A stretch of DNA of 38,171 bases from Cohnella lupini (GTDB lineage: Bacteria > Bacillota > Bacilli > Paenibacillales > Paenibacillaceae), in NCBI RefSeq assembly GCF_003386205.1, contig NZ_QRDY01000033.1, positions 1-38,171 on the forward strand, read 5' to 3'. Below, in pieces: positions 15,416 through 23,375 of this stretch. The translations under genes and the position numbers were made by a program. Position 1 is the first letter of the stretch. Each line of letters opens with the position of its first letter. The notes under the pieces were generated by a model, which saw only the letters and a list, made by a program, of their open reading frames with translations, searched no databases and was not told where the DNA came from.

Positions 15416-17677
15416 ATGGATACGAGAATCGCGCCTTGGGTCGTCGTTGACGGACTATGGCGATTGGAATGGAACCTGAACGAAGACTTCGCGGAATTGC
15501 GTAAGTCGGGATCTGCCGGCGGAAAGCCTGCCGTCGTCTGGACGGGCAGTTTGCTGCCGGCGTTCGAGCTCACGACGGTCGAGGGCAAGACGGCGTACGT
15601 CAAAGCGGCAGCTACGGGAGCGGAAGCCGCGGGGAGTGCGGGGGATACGGAGCAGAGAACCGGGCTGCGGATCGCTCTGAGCTTCGGTACTTACGGAAGC
15701 GGTTCGCTGACCGTGCGAGCGGACGGCCGGAGCGTGCGGTTTACCGCTTTATCGGCGAAATGGACGTCGGATACCAGGGTCGCGTCCATGCAGTTCGGAA
15801 CTCGGCTAATGAACGACGTCGAGAGAACACGGGCGCCTCGCCTGGACCGTCCTTATTGGCCGAATTGGTCGTCGGAAGGCTATTGCGTTCCGGCTGCGGG
15901 CTCGTCCCCTACCCAATCATACTTCCGGTCATGGGACATGGGAGACGCGCTGCTTCCGCTCGGTAGCTTCGGCGACGCGATGGGAACGCCGTACTCGGCG
16001 GCTTTCCCGCGGCCGATGTATGCCGCCGCGATGGGCGGGCGACACGGCTGGCTCGCATTCGGCTCCGGGGATATCCCGGATGCGCCGCTGACGCTGCATC
16101 TGCAATCTGCGACGGCCAGCTTGCGCTACGCATATCGGGAAGATCTATGGGGAACGTCCGATCCCGGCAGCCGGCTCTGGAATGAACCGCTTCGCCTGAG
16201 CTGGGGGGATAGCGGTTATGAAGCGATGGCCGCGCTGTACGCGACTTTCGGACCGTTCGAGCCGAAATCGCCGCACCATGCCCGCTCCTTCATCTGCACG
16301 TGGGGCGATTTCAAGGAAGGGCGCTACGACCTTAAGCAGTTGTCACTCCGGGCATCGGGCACGACGCGAGCGGACATGGTCATCCTGGACGACCATTGGG
16401 AAACCTACAACGGCAGCGGGGAACCGAACATGGAGCGGTTCCCGGATTTCGAAGCGGATTTGGCCGGACTGCGCTCGGCCGGCTTCGATATCGCGCTCTG
16501 GCAAAGCGTCGGTTGGATCGACGATCCGGCCGCTTCCGGACTGACTACGGAAGATCTGCTGTGCGGTGCGGACGGCGTTCCGCGCCAGTGGCGATGGTCC
16601 GGCAGCCCGATCGAGAGCGGCGGCTACCATTACCTGCTCGATCCGAGCTCGGAGAGAACGCGTGCGTTTATAAAGGAGCGAGTGCAGCGGATTATCGCGA
16701 AATGGCGTCCCGCCGCGCTTAAGCTGGATTTCGGATACGGATTCCCGGGGCCGGACGTCTGCGCCCCGCGCGATTCGGCTTACAGGGGCGAGCGCCTTGC
16801 TTATAGCCTGCTGAAGCTGACCTACGATGCCGCCAAAGAGGTCGACCCTCTGGTCACGATCATCTATTACGGTATTACCCCGCTGCTTCGCGGAGTTACG
16901 GATTTGATCAGCCTCGACGACCTCGGCGATGCCGGCGACAGCGCGGCGTTCGAGCTTGCCGGGCACAACCAACGCTGTTTGTGGGCTTCGCTTGCCGCCA
17001 TGCACGGCATGCCGATCAACACGTCGACCGGCTATTATTGGGACACGTTCGAATCTATTCTGCTCGACACGGCGGTCGTCGGCACGAACGGACTGACGCT
17101 CGGGGAATTCGATTCCGACGGCAAGCGGATTACCGCCTCCGGCATGAACCGGTGGGCCGCGCTGCAAGCTTGGAGTCGCCGCTCGTGCGGTTGGACGCCG
17201 TTGTGGCTGCATGCCGAAACTGGTAGCTTAAAGGGCGAGCCTAAGCTCTTGTCGTGGGGTCGCGTCGAAGGCGAGACGAATCTGAGCGAAGGGGATGGCG
17301 GGGAAAAGCCGTCGACGGTGGCTCCATCGCTGACCGCGTTGGCACTGCGAAGCGACGGCGACTTGGCGGGTGGCATATCTGGCGGCGAGTCGGGATTGAC
17401 CGGCTACGAGCAAGTGCCGTACCTTCGCTTCTCCGGCAACTGGGCGCTTCTCGCTCAGGACGGTCTCGATCTGGCTAGCTCCGCGTATTTCTCGTGCATC
17501 CCGTTCAAGGCAGGCACCCTCGCGCTAGAAGGCGATTTCGCCTCCGTGCAGGCATTCCTCGCCGAGAATGGCCTGCTCGTCCCGCTTGGCGAGCCCTTTT
17601 CTGCCGCCGGCGGGCTTCGGCTGGAAGTCACGGCCGAGCGGCTCTCCGGACTTGCCGGCTACGTCGTGAGACGATAG
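15416..17677 (+). CDS. Clan GH-D glycosidase, GH36 alpha-galactosidase-like
   Basis: The 753-residue protein has an N-terminal beta-sandwich (about 1-290), a catalytic TIM barrel (about 290-600) and a C-terminal beta domain. Barrel motifs are VILDDHWETYNG, GFDIALWQSVGW and LKLDFGYGFPGPD, whose Asp438 sits where clan GH-D has its nucleophile. ISLDDLGDAGD (about 499-509) is a candidate acid/base site. No signal peptide is seen, so the enzyme is probably cytoplasmic. It is divergent from the lyase operon and shares its control region, suggesting it trims alpha-linked galactose or a related sugar from the imported glycan. It could instead belong to a GH36-like subgroup with another specificity. 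Confidence 0.82.
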   Translation: MDTRIAPWVVVDGLWRLEWNLNEDFAELRKSGSAGGKPAVVWTGSLLPAFELTTVEGKTAYVKAAATGAEAAGSAGDTEQRTGLRIALSFGTYGSGSLTVRADGRSVRFTALSAKWTSDTRVASMQFGTRLMNDVERTRAPRLDRPYWPNWSSEGYCVPAAGSSPTQSYFRSWDMGDALLPLGSFGDAMGTPYSAAFPRPMYAAAMGGRHGWLAFGSGDIPDAPLTLHLQSATASLRYAYREDLWGTSDPGSRLWNEPLRLSWGDSGYEAMAALYATFGPFEPKSPHHARSFICTWGDFKEGRYDLKQLSLRASGTTRADMVILDDHWETYNGSGEPNMERFPDFEADLAGLRSAGFDIALWQSVGWIDDPAASGLTTEDLLCGADGVPRQWRWSGSPIESGGYHYLLDPSSERTRAFIKERVQRIIAKWRPAALKLDFGYGFPGPDVCAPRDSAYRGERLAYSLLKLTYDAAKEVDPLVTIIYYGITPLLRGVTDLISLDDLGDAGDSAAFELAGHNQRCLWASLAAMHGMPINTSTGYYWDTFESILLDTAVVGTNGLTLGEFDSDGKRITASGMNRWAALQAWSRRSCGWTPLWLHAETGSLKGEPKLLSWGRVEGETNLSEGDGGEKPSTVAPSLTALALRSDGDLAGGISGGESGLTGYEQVPYLRFSGNWALLAQDGLDLASSAYFSCIPFKAGTLALEGDFASVQAFLAENGLLVPLGEPFSAAGGLRLEVTAERLSGLAGYVVRR

Positions 17678-17701
17678 GCAAATGCAATAAAGCGAACGAA
17701 C

Positions 17702-17746
17702 AACGGGAGGGTACCGGGCATGAATATACGCCGACTCCCTCCCGTT
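17702..17746 (+). terminator. Hairpin after the GH36-like gene
   Basis: Perfect arms AACGGGAGGG (17702-17711) and CCCTCCCGTT (17737-17746) begin 25 nt after the stop codon. The T tail is poor, so termination efficiency is uncertain. Confidence 0.5.
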
Positions 17747-17858
17747 CCAGTCCCCATCCATAGGCGCCAGGAAATCTTCGATTTATTAACTACTATTTTC
17801 AATTCCGCCCCGTTGGGCGAACATCCCGACTCGCTTCACTTCGAAATCGAATCCCCTC

Positions 17859-18209
17859 TCACTTTGTTTTATCCGTAACCTTTTTCATCGCCTTGTTAAC
17901 TTCTTGATCAATAGATTCTTGAAAGATGTCAGAGTAAGTTTTTGAATCTTTGATTAGATCGTCGCAGAAAGCCGCTACGTCTCTACCCGTCACTTCGAGC
18001 ACGCCTTTCCCCGAGGCTGCGCCCTCTTCAAAAAGATCAATTATCCCCGAGAGTAAACCCGTACCGTCGGTTAGCTCTACAGGGCCGACCTTAAAAAGAT
18101 ACTTTTGAATCTCCTTATAAACGATTTGATAATCTTGAGGGAGCGCTTTGACACGCGCCACGTGCGCTCGCCACTGTTTTTTACCTTCGATGATATCTTG
18201 TATGCTCAT
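17859..18209 (-). CDS. DUF1048-domain protein (second copy)
   Basis: This 116-residue protein belongs to DUF1048, small helical proteins usually encoded next to PadR regulators. It shares the architecture of the adjacent gene: a VKALPQDYQIVYKEIQKYL helix, a short segment GTGLLSGIIDLFEEGAASGKGVLEVTGRDVAAFCDDLI, and a Lys-rich tail. There is no signal peptide or membrane segment. It lies 11 nt downstream of its paralogue, so PadR and both DUF1048 genes form one operon. The biochemical role of the family is unknown. A tandem duplication followed by divergence is likely. Confidence 0.85.
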   Translation of the reverse strand: MSIQDIIEGKKQWRAHVARVKALPQDYQIVYKEIQKYLFKVGPVELTDGTGLLSGIIDLFEEGAASGKGVLEVTGRDVAAFCDDLIKDSKTYSDIFQESIDQEVNKAMKKVTDKTK

Positions 18210-18220
18210 TTTTAATCCTC

Positions 18221-18571
18221 CTATTTACCTAATTTTTTTGCGACATTCTTATTGAGTTGCTCCCGCCACTTATCGCGAAAAGACTTTGCCCCTTCTTCTC
18301 CGGCCAGCGCTGAACAGAAGCCTTTGATATCGTCACCCAAAACCTCTTGGACACTCTGACCGTCCGCTGCCGTTTCTTCGAGCAGACCAAGCACGCCATC
18401 GAGAATGGGCATGAGGTTGCGACCGGTGAAATCTGAGTACGGCATAAGATTAGTAAAAACCATCCCCCATGCCGTTTGAAAATCAGCCGGTAGCTTTTTG
18501 ACTCGCGATTCAAAACTTATAAATTCTTTAGTCATGTCTTTGCCAGTAATCCTATCCCAAAAATTCATCAT
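18221..18571 (-). CDS. DUF1048-domain protein (first copy)
   Basis: This 116-residue helical protein resembles its downstream neighbour: RVKKLPADFQTAWGMVFTNL, ILDGVLGLLEETAADGQSVQEVLGDDIKGFCSAL, and a basic C-terminus. Its first codons overlap the PadR stop (18568-18571), so it is translationally coupled to the regulator. PadR-DUF1048 pairs recur in Firmicutes and are thought to respond to envelope or drug stress, but no activity is known for DUF1048. Confidence 0.87.
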   Translation of the reverse strand: MMNFWDRITGKDMTKEFISFESRVKKLPADFQTAWGMVFTNLMPYSDFTGRNLMPILDGVLGLLEETAADGQSVQEVLGDDIKGFCSALAGEEGAKSFRDKWREQLNKNVAKKLGK

Positions 18572-18894
18572 TTTTTCTCCTTTAACTCGTTAATTTTTGA
18601 GGACACGAACTCCCATTTTTCCCAGTACCTCCGCAACTCCTCGCGCCCCGCGTCGTTGATCTCGAAGAACTTTCGCGGCGGTCCCATGTCGGAGGGCTTC
18701 TTGGTGATCTCCACCAACTTGTTTTTTTCAAGCCGGATCAGGATGGTGTACACGGTTCCTTCCACAACATCCGTAAAGCCGAGGGCGTTCAATTGCCGAG
18801 TTATTTCGTAGCCGTAGGTTTCTTTGCGCCTTATAATTTCAAGGACACAGCCCTCAAGTGCCCCCTTGAGCATTTCCGTTAGATTATCCAGCAC
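18568..18894 (-). CDS. PadR-family transcriptional regulator
   Basis: Start taken as the GTG at 18894 with AGGGGTG just upstream; an earlier GTG at 18900 is also in frame. The 108-residue protein has the PadR winged helix: MLKGALEGCVLEIIRRKETYGYEITRQLNALGF, then the recognition region VVEGTVYTILIRLEKNKLVEI, and a short C-terminal dimerisation helix (ELRRYWEKWEFVSSKINEL). It heads an operon with two DUF1048 genes. A perfect palindrome lies at its own predicted transcription start, consistent with autorepression. Confidence 0.93.
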   Translation of the reverse strand: MLDNLTEMLKGALEGCVLEIIRRKETYGYEITRQLNALGFTDVVEGTVYTILIRLEKNKLVEITKKPSDMGPPRKFFEINDAGREELRRYWEKWEFVSSKINELKEKK

Positions 18895-18927
18895 AATCAC
18901 CCCTGCTATTCTGTATCACTGGTAACA

Positions 18928-18977
18928 AGTAGTACTTACTACTGCTATAAAGTATCACGTAGTAGTATTCATGTCAA
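18928..18977 (-). promoter_or_regulatory. PadR operon promoter with palindromic operator at the transcription start
   Basis: Minus strand: TTGACA (18972-18977), 17-nt spacer, TACTTT (18949-18954). The predicted transcription start (about 18942) falls in the perfect palindrome AGTAGTA-2-TACTACT (18928-18943). Related half-sites (GTAGTA, GTATCAC) are repeated around the promoter, suggesting two PadR dimers could bind. Confidence 0.75.
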
Positions 18978-19020
18978 TAGAAATGGCTCTGACACGTGCC
19001 GATTCCCGGTGGTCCTGCCA

Positions 19021-19267
19021 TCAACTTTCGGCACTATTTTTTATATATTCGTTTCGTCGCAAGAGATGTAAGTTGCTGGCGAATGCCGAAATGCGTAGCT
19101 TCCCATGTCACAGTTTCTCCTAGTTCAATCAACCCGCTAGTACGACCTTTTACCGCTCTTTCATTTGTATGCGAGATCGATTCCATGTGTAAGTCAATGC
19201 TGCGTGACAAGTCAAAACACACCTGAATAGGTGCTTTAATAAACAGGGATATTTGTATAGTTGGCAA
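19021..19267 (-). pseudogene. SRPBCC (START-like) protein gene with internal deletion
   Basis: The first 67 or so codons encode a normal family start: IQISLFIKAPIQVCFDLSRSIDLHMES, then GRTSGLIELGETVTWEATHFGIRQQLTS. Directly after this the frame shifts and ends at a TAG near 19034. In another frame, 19021-19062 encodes LRRNEYIKNSAES and a stop, which is the ending expected for this family. About 70 residues of the middle are therefore missing, and the deletion joined the two ends out of frame. The intact family is around 150 residues. The gene should be non-functional, although a 77-residue product could still be made. Confidence 0.72.
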
Positions 19268-19312
19268 GCGACGCCCTCCTCTTCCTAACCATTTACATAC
19301 ACTTGCGACTGC

Positions 19313-19789
19313 CTAACCCGTAATATTAATATAAGCAACACTCAGGAGCCACAAGAATAAAGGGAGCAGAGGACTAGCGAGTGTTATATTCACATTAATT
19401 ATTTGTTTCCACTTTGTAGAAATTATGGTGTCAGAAAGGAGAAAGAGAATTGCTGCTATCAAACTGATGTGAAGTAAAATTAAGCCGAAGCCGCAATGCA
19501 AAATTGTCGAAACAGTCAACTGTAGCCATTGTCGCTGAGTAACGGCACGTGCGATCACTTCACTGATCAATGAAGTAGCTATTCCGTAAAGGTAAATAGC
19601 AGGTGCCGCATACATCATATAGACGCTGATTATGCGAAATGCCTCATGTGAACGAGAACCGATGGAAAGCATACTACTGTCACCAAACAGTTCAGGTTCC
19701 ACCCAAGCAAAAATGATAGAGAAAAAGAAGGTCGCTATTGCCGCACTTATGATTTTTCTCATAAATAATTGCCTAAAAGGAATGTACAT
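19313..19789 (-). CDS. Uncharacterised four-helix membrane protein
   Basis: Start taken at the ATG at 19789, with GGGG 6 nt upstream; an in-frame TTG lies further up at 19822. The 158-residue product has four hydrophobic segments, roughly residues 11-30, 50-75, 90-120 and 133-155, with few charged residues between them. No family motif is recognised. It is followed by the SRPBCC pseudogene but the two need not be related. The region is richer in A+T than the sugar locus to the left. A small integral membrane protein of unknown function is the most that can be said. Confidence 0.6.
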   Translation of the reverse strand: MYIPFRQLFMRKIISAAIATFFFSIIFAWVEPELFGDSSMLSIGSRSHEAFRIISVYMMYAAPAIYLYGIATSLISEVIARAVTQRQWLQLTVSTILHCGFGLILLHISLIAAILFLLSDTIISTKWKQIINVNITLASPLLPLFLWLLSVAYINITG

Positions 19790-19889
19790 AAGCTTCCCCG
19801 CTTCGTTAATCGGAATCGACAACTAATTATCCCATAAATTAGGACGTTAATAAGAAACGAATGTTGCGCTATACTGCCAGCTAGTTGAA

Positions 19890-19920
19890 AGACGGCTGCC
19901 CAATGTTGCGGCTGCCGTCT
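19890..19920 (-). terminator. Terminator-like hairpin after the AraC/GyrI-like gene
   Basis: AGACGGC (19890-19896) pairs with GCCGTCT (19914-19920), with further pairing inside. On the minus strand it is followed by TTTC. It lies 75 nt beyond the stop of the AraC-family gene. Confidence 0.55.
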
Positions 19921-19994
19921 CTCGTGCTTATGAGTTATAGCTTCCCGGTAGTTAAATCATGGACGGGCGGCCTTCTTATTACTCTTGTGTACAA

Positions 19995-20891
19995 TTACAC
20001 TTTGCGAACCGCGAACCAGAGCTCGATATAGTTGAGGCCGTCTTTAGTGCCGTACATTTCGAACTCGACACCGTCCACCTGCTCGTAGCCGGTCGTCGGG
20101 AGCCATTCAGTGTAAAAGCGGCGGTAAAGATTCTCAATCGTCTCACCGAACTGATCCCACGGATGAGGTTCCGACGGGAAGATCGCCCATGTATGCGCAG
20201 GAATTGTTACCGTGGTATACCCATCTGTGTCACTTCCTTCGTCCTTGAAGGCACACAGCATATACGGGAACGTGTCCGGTCCGGTCTTCCGGTAGCTGCA
20301 TACTGCTTGTACGGGAAGCAACAACTGGCTGACGAACGATGGCAAATCGCCCGCCCGCGCTTCAAGTTGCTTCACGTCGCCGTTCGCATGGCTCTGCTCC
20401 CACAGTTTGGCTGGCGTCTGCGGCGACTCCCCACCCCCATCGGTTCGGAATATGCCTTCAATGCCGAACACTTCAAAGCTTTCTTTCGTCTCGATTCGAT
20501 AATTCATCGCCTCTGCCCCTTTAATAGTGATAAGGAAGGAAAGACGGGGGTAGGCTTTGAGAGCAATCCCGTCCTGACGGGCCATAGCTGGCGTGATCCC
20601 GTGCATCGCATGGAAAGCCCGCGCGAATGAGACTGGCGATTCGTAGCCATACTTTAGGGCGACATCGATTACCTTCGCAACTCCACCATGCCTTAGCTCC
20701 AATGCGGCAAGCGTCAGCCGTCTCCGCCTAATGTATTCCGCCAGCGTCACGTCCGTAATGAACGAAAACATCCGCTGGAATTGGTATGTTGAGCAGCATG
20801 CCGTGCGGGCTACCCCACTCAGCTCAATCTCCCCGGTAAGGTTTGCTTCAATATAATCTATCGCCCGATTCATTCGCTCCAACCACTCCAT
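19995..20891 (-). CDS. AraC-family regulator with GyrI-like effector domain
   Basis: The 298-residue protein has two N-terminal helix-turn-helices (about residues 8-105): IDYIEANLTGEIELSGVARTACCSTYQFQRMFSFI and VIDVALKYGYESPVSFARAFHAMHGITP. A GyrI-like/SOUL-type small-molecule-binding domain follows (about 125-298), with the segments YRIETKESFEVFGIEGIF, YTTVTIPAHTWAIFPSEP and EWLPTTGYEQVDG. This is the Rob/YdeE arrangement with the DNA-binding half first; such proteins usually respond to hydrophobic drugs. GAGGAGGG precedes the ATG. It stands alone, and its target gene is not obvious here. Confidence 0.92.
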   Translation of the reverse strand: MEWLERMNRAIDYIEANLTGEIELSGVARTACCSTYQFQRMFSFITDVTLAEYIRRRRLTLAALELRHGGVAKVIDVALKYGYESPVSFARAFHAMHGITPAMARQDGIALKAYPRLSFLITIKGAEAMNYRIETKESFEVFGIEGIFRTDGGGESPQTPAKLWEQSHANGDVKQLEARAGDLPSFVSQLLLPVQAVCSYRKTGPDTFPYMLCAFKDEGSDTDGYTTVTIPAHTWAIFPSEPHPWDQFGETIENLYRRFYTEWLPTTGYEQVDGVEFEMYGTKDGLNYIELWFAVRKV

Positions 20892-20999
20892 TGCTTCCCT
20901 CCTCTCGAATCAAGTATAGCCGGGGCGGAGAACCTCTTCGCAACGATTTGTGCCCAAATATGTTGCTTCGCCTTGCAATGGATGGTCCATGAATCAATA

Positions 21000-21698
21000 T
21001 CACACTTTATCAACGTAAAAGAGTACGGTGCCATAGTATTTCATAAACCTTTTATATTCGTCATTACCTTTCATAACGATTATGGATGGATAAGCATTTA
21101 CTTTACGATGTTTTAAAACGGCTAGTAAGTCCTTCTGGACGATGCATTGAAATTTGCCTTCCTCATACTGAACAAGTAGCGGTGGTAGAGCGGCTTCAAG
21201 GTCATTATCTTCATTTGTAAGGTTTTGGCCGTTCTCTATTCCATCACGCTGAATGAGACGCAGTGGAAACTTTACGACTCCGAAATATAGATGATTTTCC
21301 TTCATGAAATCATATAGAATTGGAGCGTCTTTTCGGGTAAGCAGCAGATAGCATTGAATCCATTCTTCGAACATCCCGACATTTGCATATTGTACAGCTG
21401 ACTCCAAAGTCGGAGCATATGATAAATATCTTTCAATTTTCTTTGAATAGATAATTTTCTTAACGGAATCCAAGGATAAAAAGTATTCGTCAGCAAGTTC
21501 CGAAACCGTAACCCCATGGGCATACTTATTGCGAATCATGAGGTTGCGCCTCTGCAGTTGATCTCGGTAACCGGATGTCTCACCCCAAGCCCTCTTTTCC
21601 TCCCCAGTAGGAATATAGAGAAGTTTTCCTGCCGCGTATTTCTGGATTTCTTTCAAGAGCTCCTCCGGTATCACATCGCCGGCATTTTCATATTTCAT
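21000..21698 (-). CDS. CD3324-type helix-turn-helix protein with long C-terminal extension
   Basis: Residues 1 to about 88 match the small CD3324/Mor-like HTH family: MKYENAGDVIPEELLKEIQKYAAGKLLYIP, RAWGETSGYRDQLQRRN, and the HTH GVTVSELADEYFLSLDSVKKIIYSKK. Typical members stop there. This protein continues to 232 residues with an unrecognised domain containing NLTNEDNDLEAALPPLLVQYEEGKF and NAYPSIIVMKG. It starts 11 nt after the phosphotransferase-like gene and has only a weak ribosome-binding site (GATGGG), so coupling to that gene is likely. A regulator that senses or controls its partner is possible; no target is visible. Confidence 0.7.
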   Translation of the reverse strand: MKYENAGDVIPEELLKEIQKYAAGKLLYIPTGEEKRAWGETSGYRDQLQRRNLMIRNKYAHGVTVSELADEYFLSLDSVKKIIYSKKIERYLSYAPTLESAVQYANVGMFEEWIQCYLLLTRKDAPILYDFMKENHLYFGVVKFPLRLIQRDGIENGQNLTNEDNDLEAALPPLLVQYEEGKFQCIVQKDLLAVLKHRKVNAYPSIIVMKGNDEYKRFMKYYGTVLFYVDKV

Positions 21699-21709
21699 CC
21701 CATCACCAT

Positions 21710-22414
21710 CTATAATGTGTATAGTCGATCTTTCAGTTCACTGATGGATTTCATGATGGACATGCAGGATTCCGTGTCATCAATCGATGCATGCCAACGC
21801 AAGGTATCAATCCCTTTATAATAAGCCATACATAAGAATCTTTCATTAAAATCGGGTATGACGATATTCCTCGTCTTGCAATACTTAACCAACAGTTCGG
21901 GTATCTTCAAGTAAGGCTTATTTAAGTCCATAATGACAAAATCCAAAAGGAAATCGCAAATACCGGATCTGCTCCAGTCGGGGAACCCGACCACTGAATT
22001 TACATCAATGATCATATTGACGAAAAACGTATTATTATAAACCAAATAACGATTCCCTTCGCAGTAATGAATTCTGCTCTCCATTTCCTTGAAGTATTTC
22101 TCGAAGAATTCGCGTTCTAAAACCGTTGTATCGAACATTTCCCTCCAATTAAACCAGTACCCCTCTTTATCTTCTGCAAATGTATCGATTAGAAATTCCC
22201 TGCTAGTCCCATATTCTGTTTTACAATTCTCATTAAACTCGCCATAGCCTACTACTCCCGCTATATCTGATGAGCTGATTTCAATAATCTTGTCGAAAAA
22301 CAATTCGTAGCTATCGGCAAATTGTTCTGGGCTTAATTGATCCGCAACAAAACCCTTTGGCGTCATGCTTACCTTTTCGGAAAGTATCGCTTTAATCATA
22401 TTGTCCTTACCCAT
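21710..22414 (-). CDS. Aminoglycoside/hygromycin phosphotransferase-like protein lacking the N-lobe (probable pseudokinase)
   Basis: The 234-residue product aligns by eye with the C-lobe of APH/hygromycin-B kinase-like proteins. The hinge is at ILSEKVS and is followed by LSPEQFADSYELFFDKI, VVGYGEF and SRICDFLLDFV-like segments (seen as SGICDFLLDFVIMDL). It begins at the hinge, so the ATP-binding N-lobe is absent. The catalytic HGD is replaced by YNN in VYNNTFFVNMIID, while the metal-binding Asp equivalent survives in FPDWS. AAAGGAG 8 nt before the ATG shows it is still translated. Catalysis is unlikely. With the HTH gene 11 nt downstream it may serve as a ligand-binding or scaffold protein (inference). 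Confidence 0.68.
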   Translation of the reverse strand: MGKDNMIKAILSEKVSMTPKGFVADQLSPEQFADSYELFFDKIIEISSSDIAGVVGYGEFNENCKTEYGTSREFLIDTFAEDKEGYWFNWREMFDTTVLEREFFEKYFKEMESRIHYCEGNRYLVYNNTFFVNMIIDVNSVVGFPDWSRSGICDFLLDFVIMDLNKPYLKIPELLVKYCKTRNIVIPDFNERFLCMAYYKGIDTLRWHASIDDTESCMSIMKSISELKDRLYTL

Positions 22415-22630
22415 CTTTTGATCTCCTTTTCCATATCAAATTAGAATAACATCAGCTGCGCATCCGATATGAAAATAATAGCATTGGAAATGGTTGGGTT
22501 ATAGGCAATGAATATCTTTAATTAACTTTACACTTAAGATGGCACTAAAGGGCTTGGACATAAAATTTTTGAAGCTACTTACGGTAAGGTTCAGCATATT
22601 TGTATTAAACTTTCACACACTTTAATTCAT
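22415..22630. other. AT-rich intergenic stretch, nothing recognised
   Basis: This is most of the 329-nt gap upstream of the phosphotransferase-like gene. I looked on the minus strand for the missing kinase N-lobe and found no convincing remnant. No clear promoter pair is seen. Confidence 0.4.
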
Positions 22631-22663
22631 AAAAAAAAAGCAGACTGTCGCTGCAATCTGCTT
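22631..22663 (-). terminator. Terminator after cwlJ
   Basis: AAGCAGA (22638-22644) pairs with TCTGCTT (22657-22663), and on the minus strand the hairpin is followed by an uninterrupted T run (22631-22639). It lies 80 nt beyond the cwlJ stop. Confidence 0.82.
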
Positions 22664-22743
22664 CATTCCTCTATTGTCTACAAGTTAAGGAGCGTAATGC
22701 CTCCTCAATTTTTAATCAGTGACAAACGGACAAGGTTATACAA

Positions 22744-23187
22744 TTAAAACGTATTATATACATTTTCACATTCTTCCGCGGTCGGTTCATAAAAACAGTG
22801 CTTCTTGAATCGTCCTGCTTGCGGTTGATCATACCAAGTCGGAGGACATGGTCCGGGATTATCGAACGATCCTGGACGGAAATACCATAACGAGAATTTG
22901 GCTGGCCAATACCGCTCGCCGTTCACGACTCTTTGCGCTAGACGGCGTTCCCTCTCTCTTGCGCCTTGATAGTACATCCCATGTTGCAACGCTTCGAAAG
23001 CATGCGGCTGGTTTATCATTTGGGGAATCGTCCGGAGTTCCTTAAAATCGGAGCAATTTGCCCTTATTCGGTTAATGCCGACGTTTCCGACAAGGAGCAT
23101 GCCCATCTCGCCTTCGGTTTCGGCTTCGGCTCGAAGCAATCTTGCCAACATATCGATATCCTGTTGCCTGGCTTTTACGACTGCCAT
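22744..23187 (-). CDS. cwlJ: Spore cortex-lytic hydrolase, CwlJ-like (Hydrolase_2/SleB fold)
   Basis: The 147-residue protein is close to Bacillus CwlJ in length and consists only of the SleB/CwlJ catalytic domain, with no signal peptide or peptidoglycan-binding domain. Motifs: DIDMLARLLRAEAETEGEMGMLLVGNVGINRI (about 11-42, the Glu here being the presumed catalytic residue), AFEALQHGMYYQGA, FSLWYFRP and the C-terminal HCFYEPTAEECENVYNTF. CwlJ breaks down cortex peptidoglycan during germination and is packed in the spore coat. AGAGGTG precedes the ATG. The usual partner gerQ is not adjacent. A sporulation promoter could not be picked out with confidence. Confidence 0.9.
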   Translation of the reverse strand: MAVVKARQQDIDMLARLLRAEAETEGEMGMLLVGNVGINRIRANCSDFKELRTIPQMINQPHAFEALQHGMYYQGARERERRLAQRVVNGERYWPAKFSLWYFRPGSFDNPGPCPPTWYDQPQAGRFKKHCFYEPTAEECENVYNTF

Positions 23188-23281
23188 CGACTCACCTCTT
23201 TAGCGTTCTAGGCTCATCATATTGTAGATGAAGCAGATTTGTTACTCTGGCAACATAGAAAGCGATAAAAAATGTCCTCAC

Positions 23282-23326
23282 AAAAAACGGAACAGCGCAG
23301 ATTTAATGCTGCACTGTCCCGTTTTT
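23282..23326. terminator. Bidirectional terminator between cupin and cwlJ genes
   Basis: AAAAACGG-ACAG-GCAG on the left pairs, with small mismatches, with CTGC-CTGT-CCGTTTTT on the right. The minus strand continues into TTTTTTG. It ends the SDR-cupin transcript before cwlJ. Confidence 0.75.
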
Positions 23327-23375
23327 ATTAATTAGATTAATGATGATGTGAATTCCAATAATCTGGTTCCAATTG

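Noticed and set aside
22415..22560. Search for the missing kinase N-lobe upstream of the phosphotransferase-like gene
   Set aside because: AT-rich sequence with no convincing match to the ATP-binding strands in any minus-strand frame.
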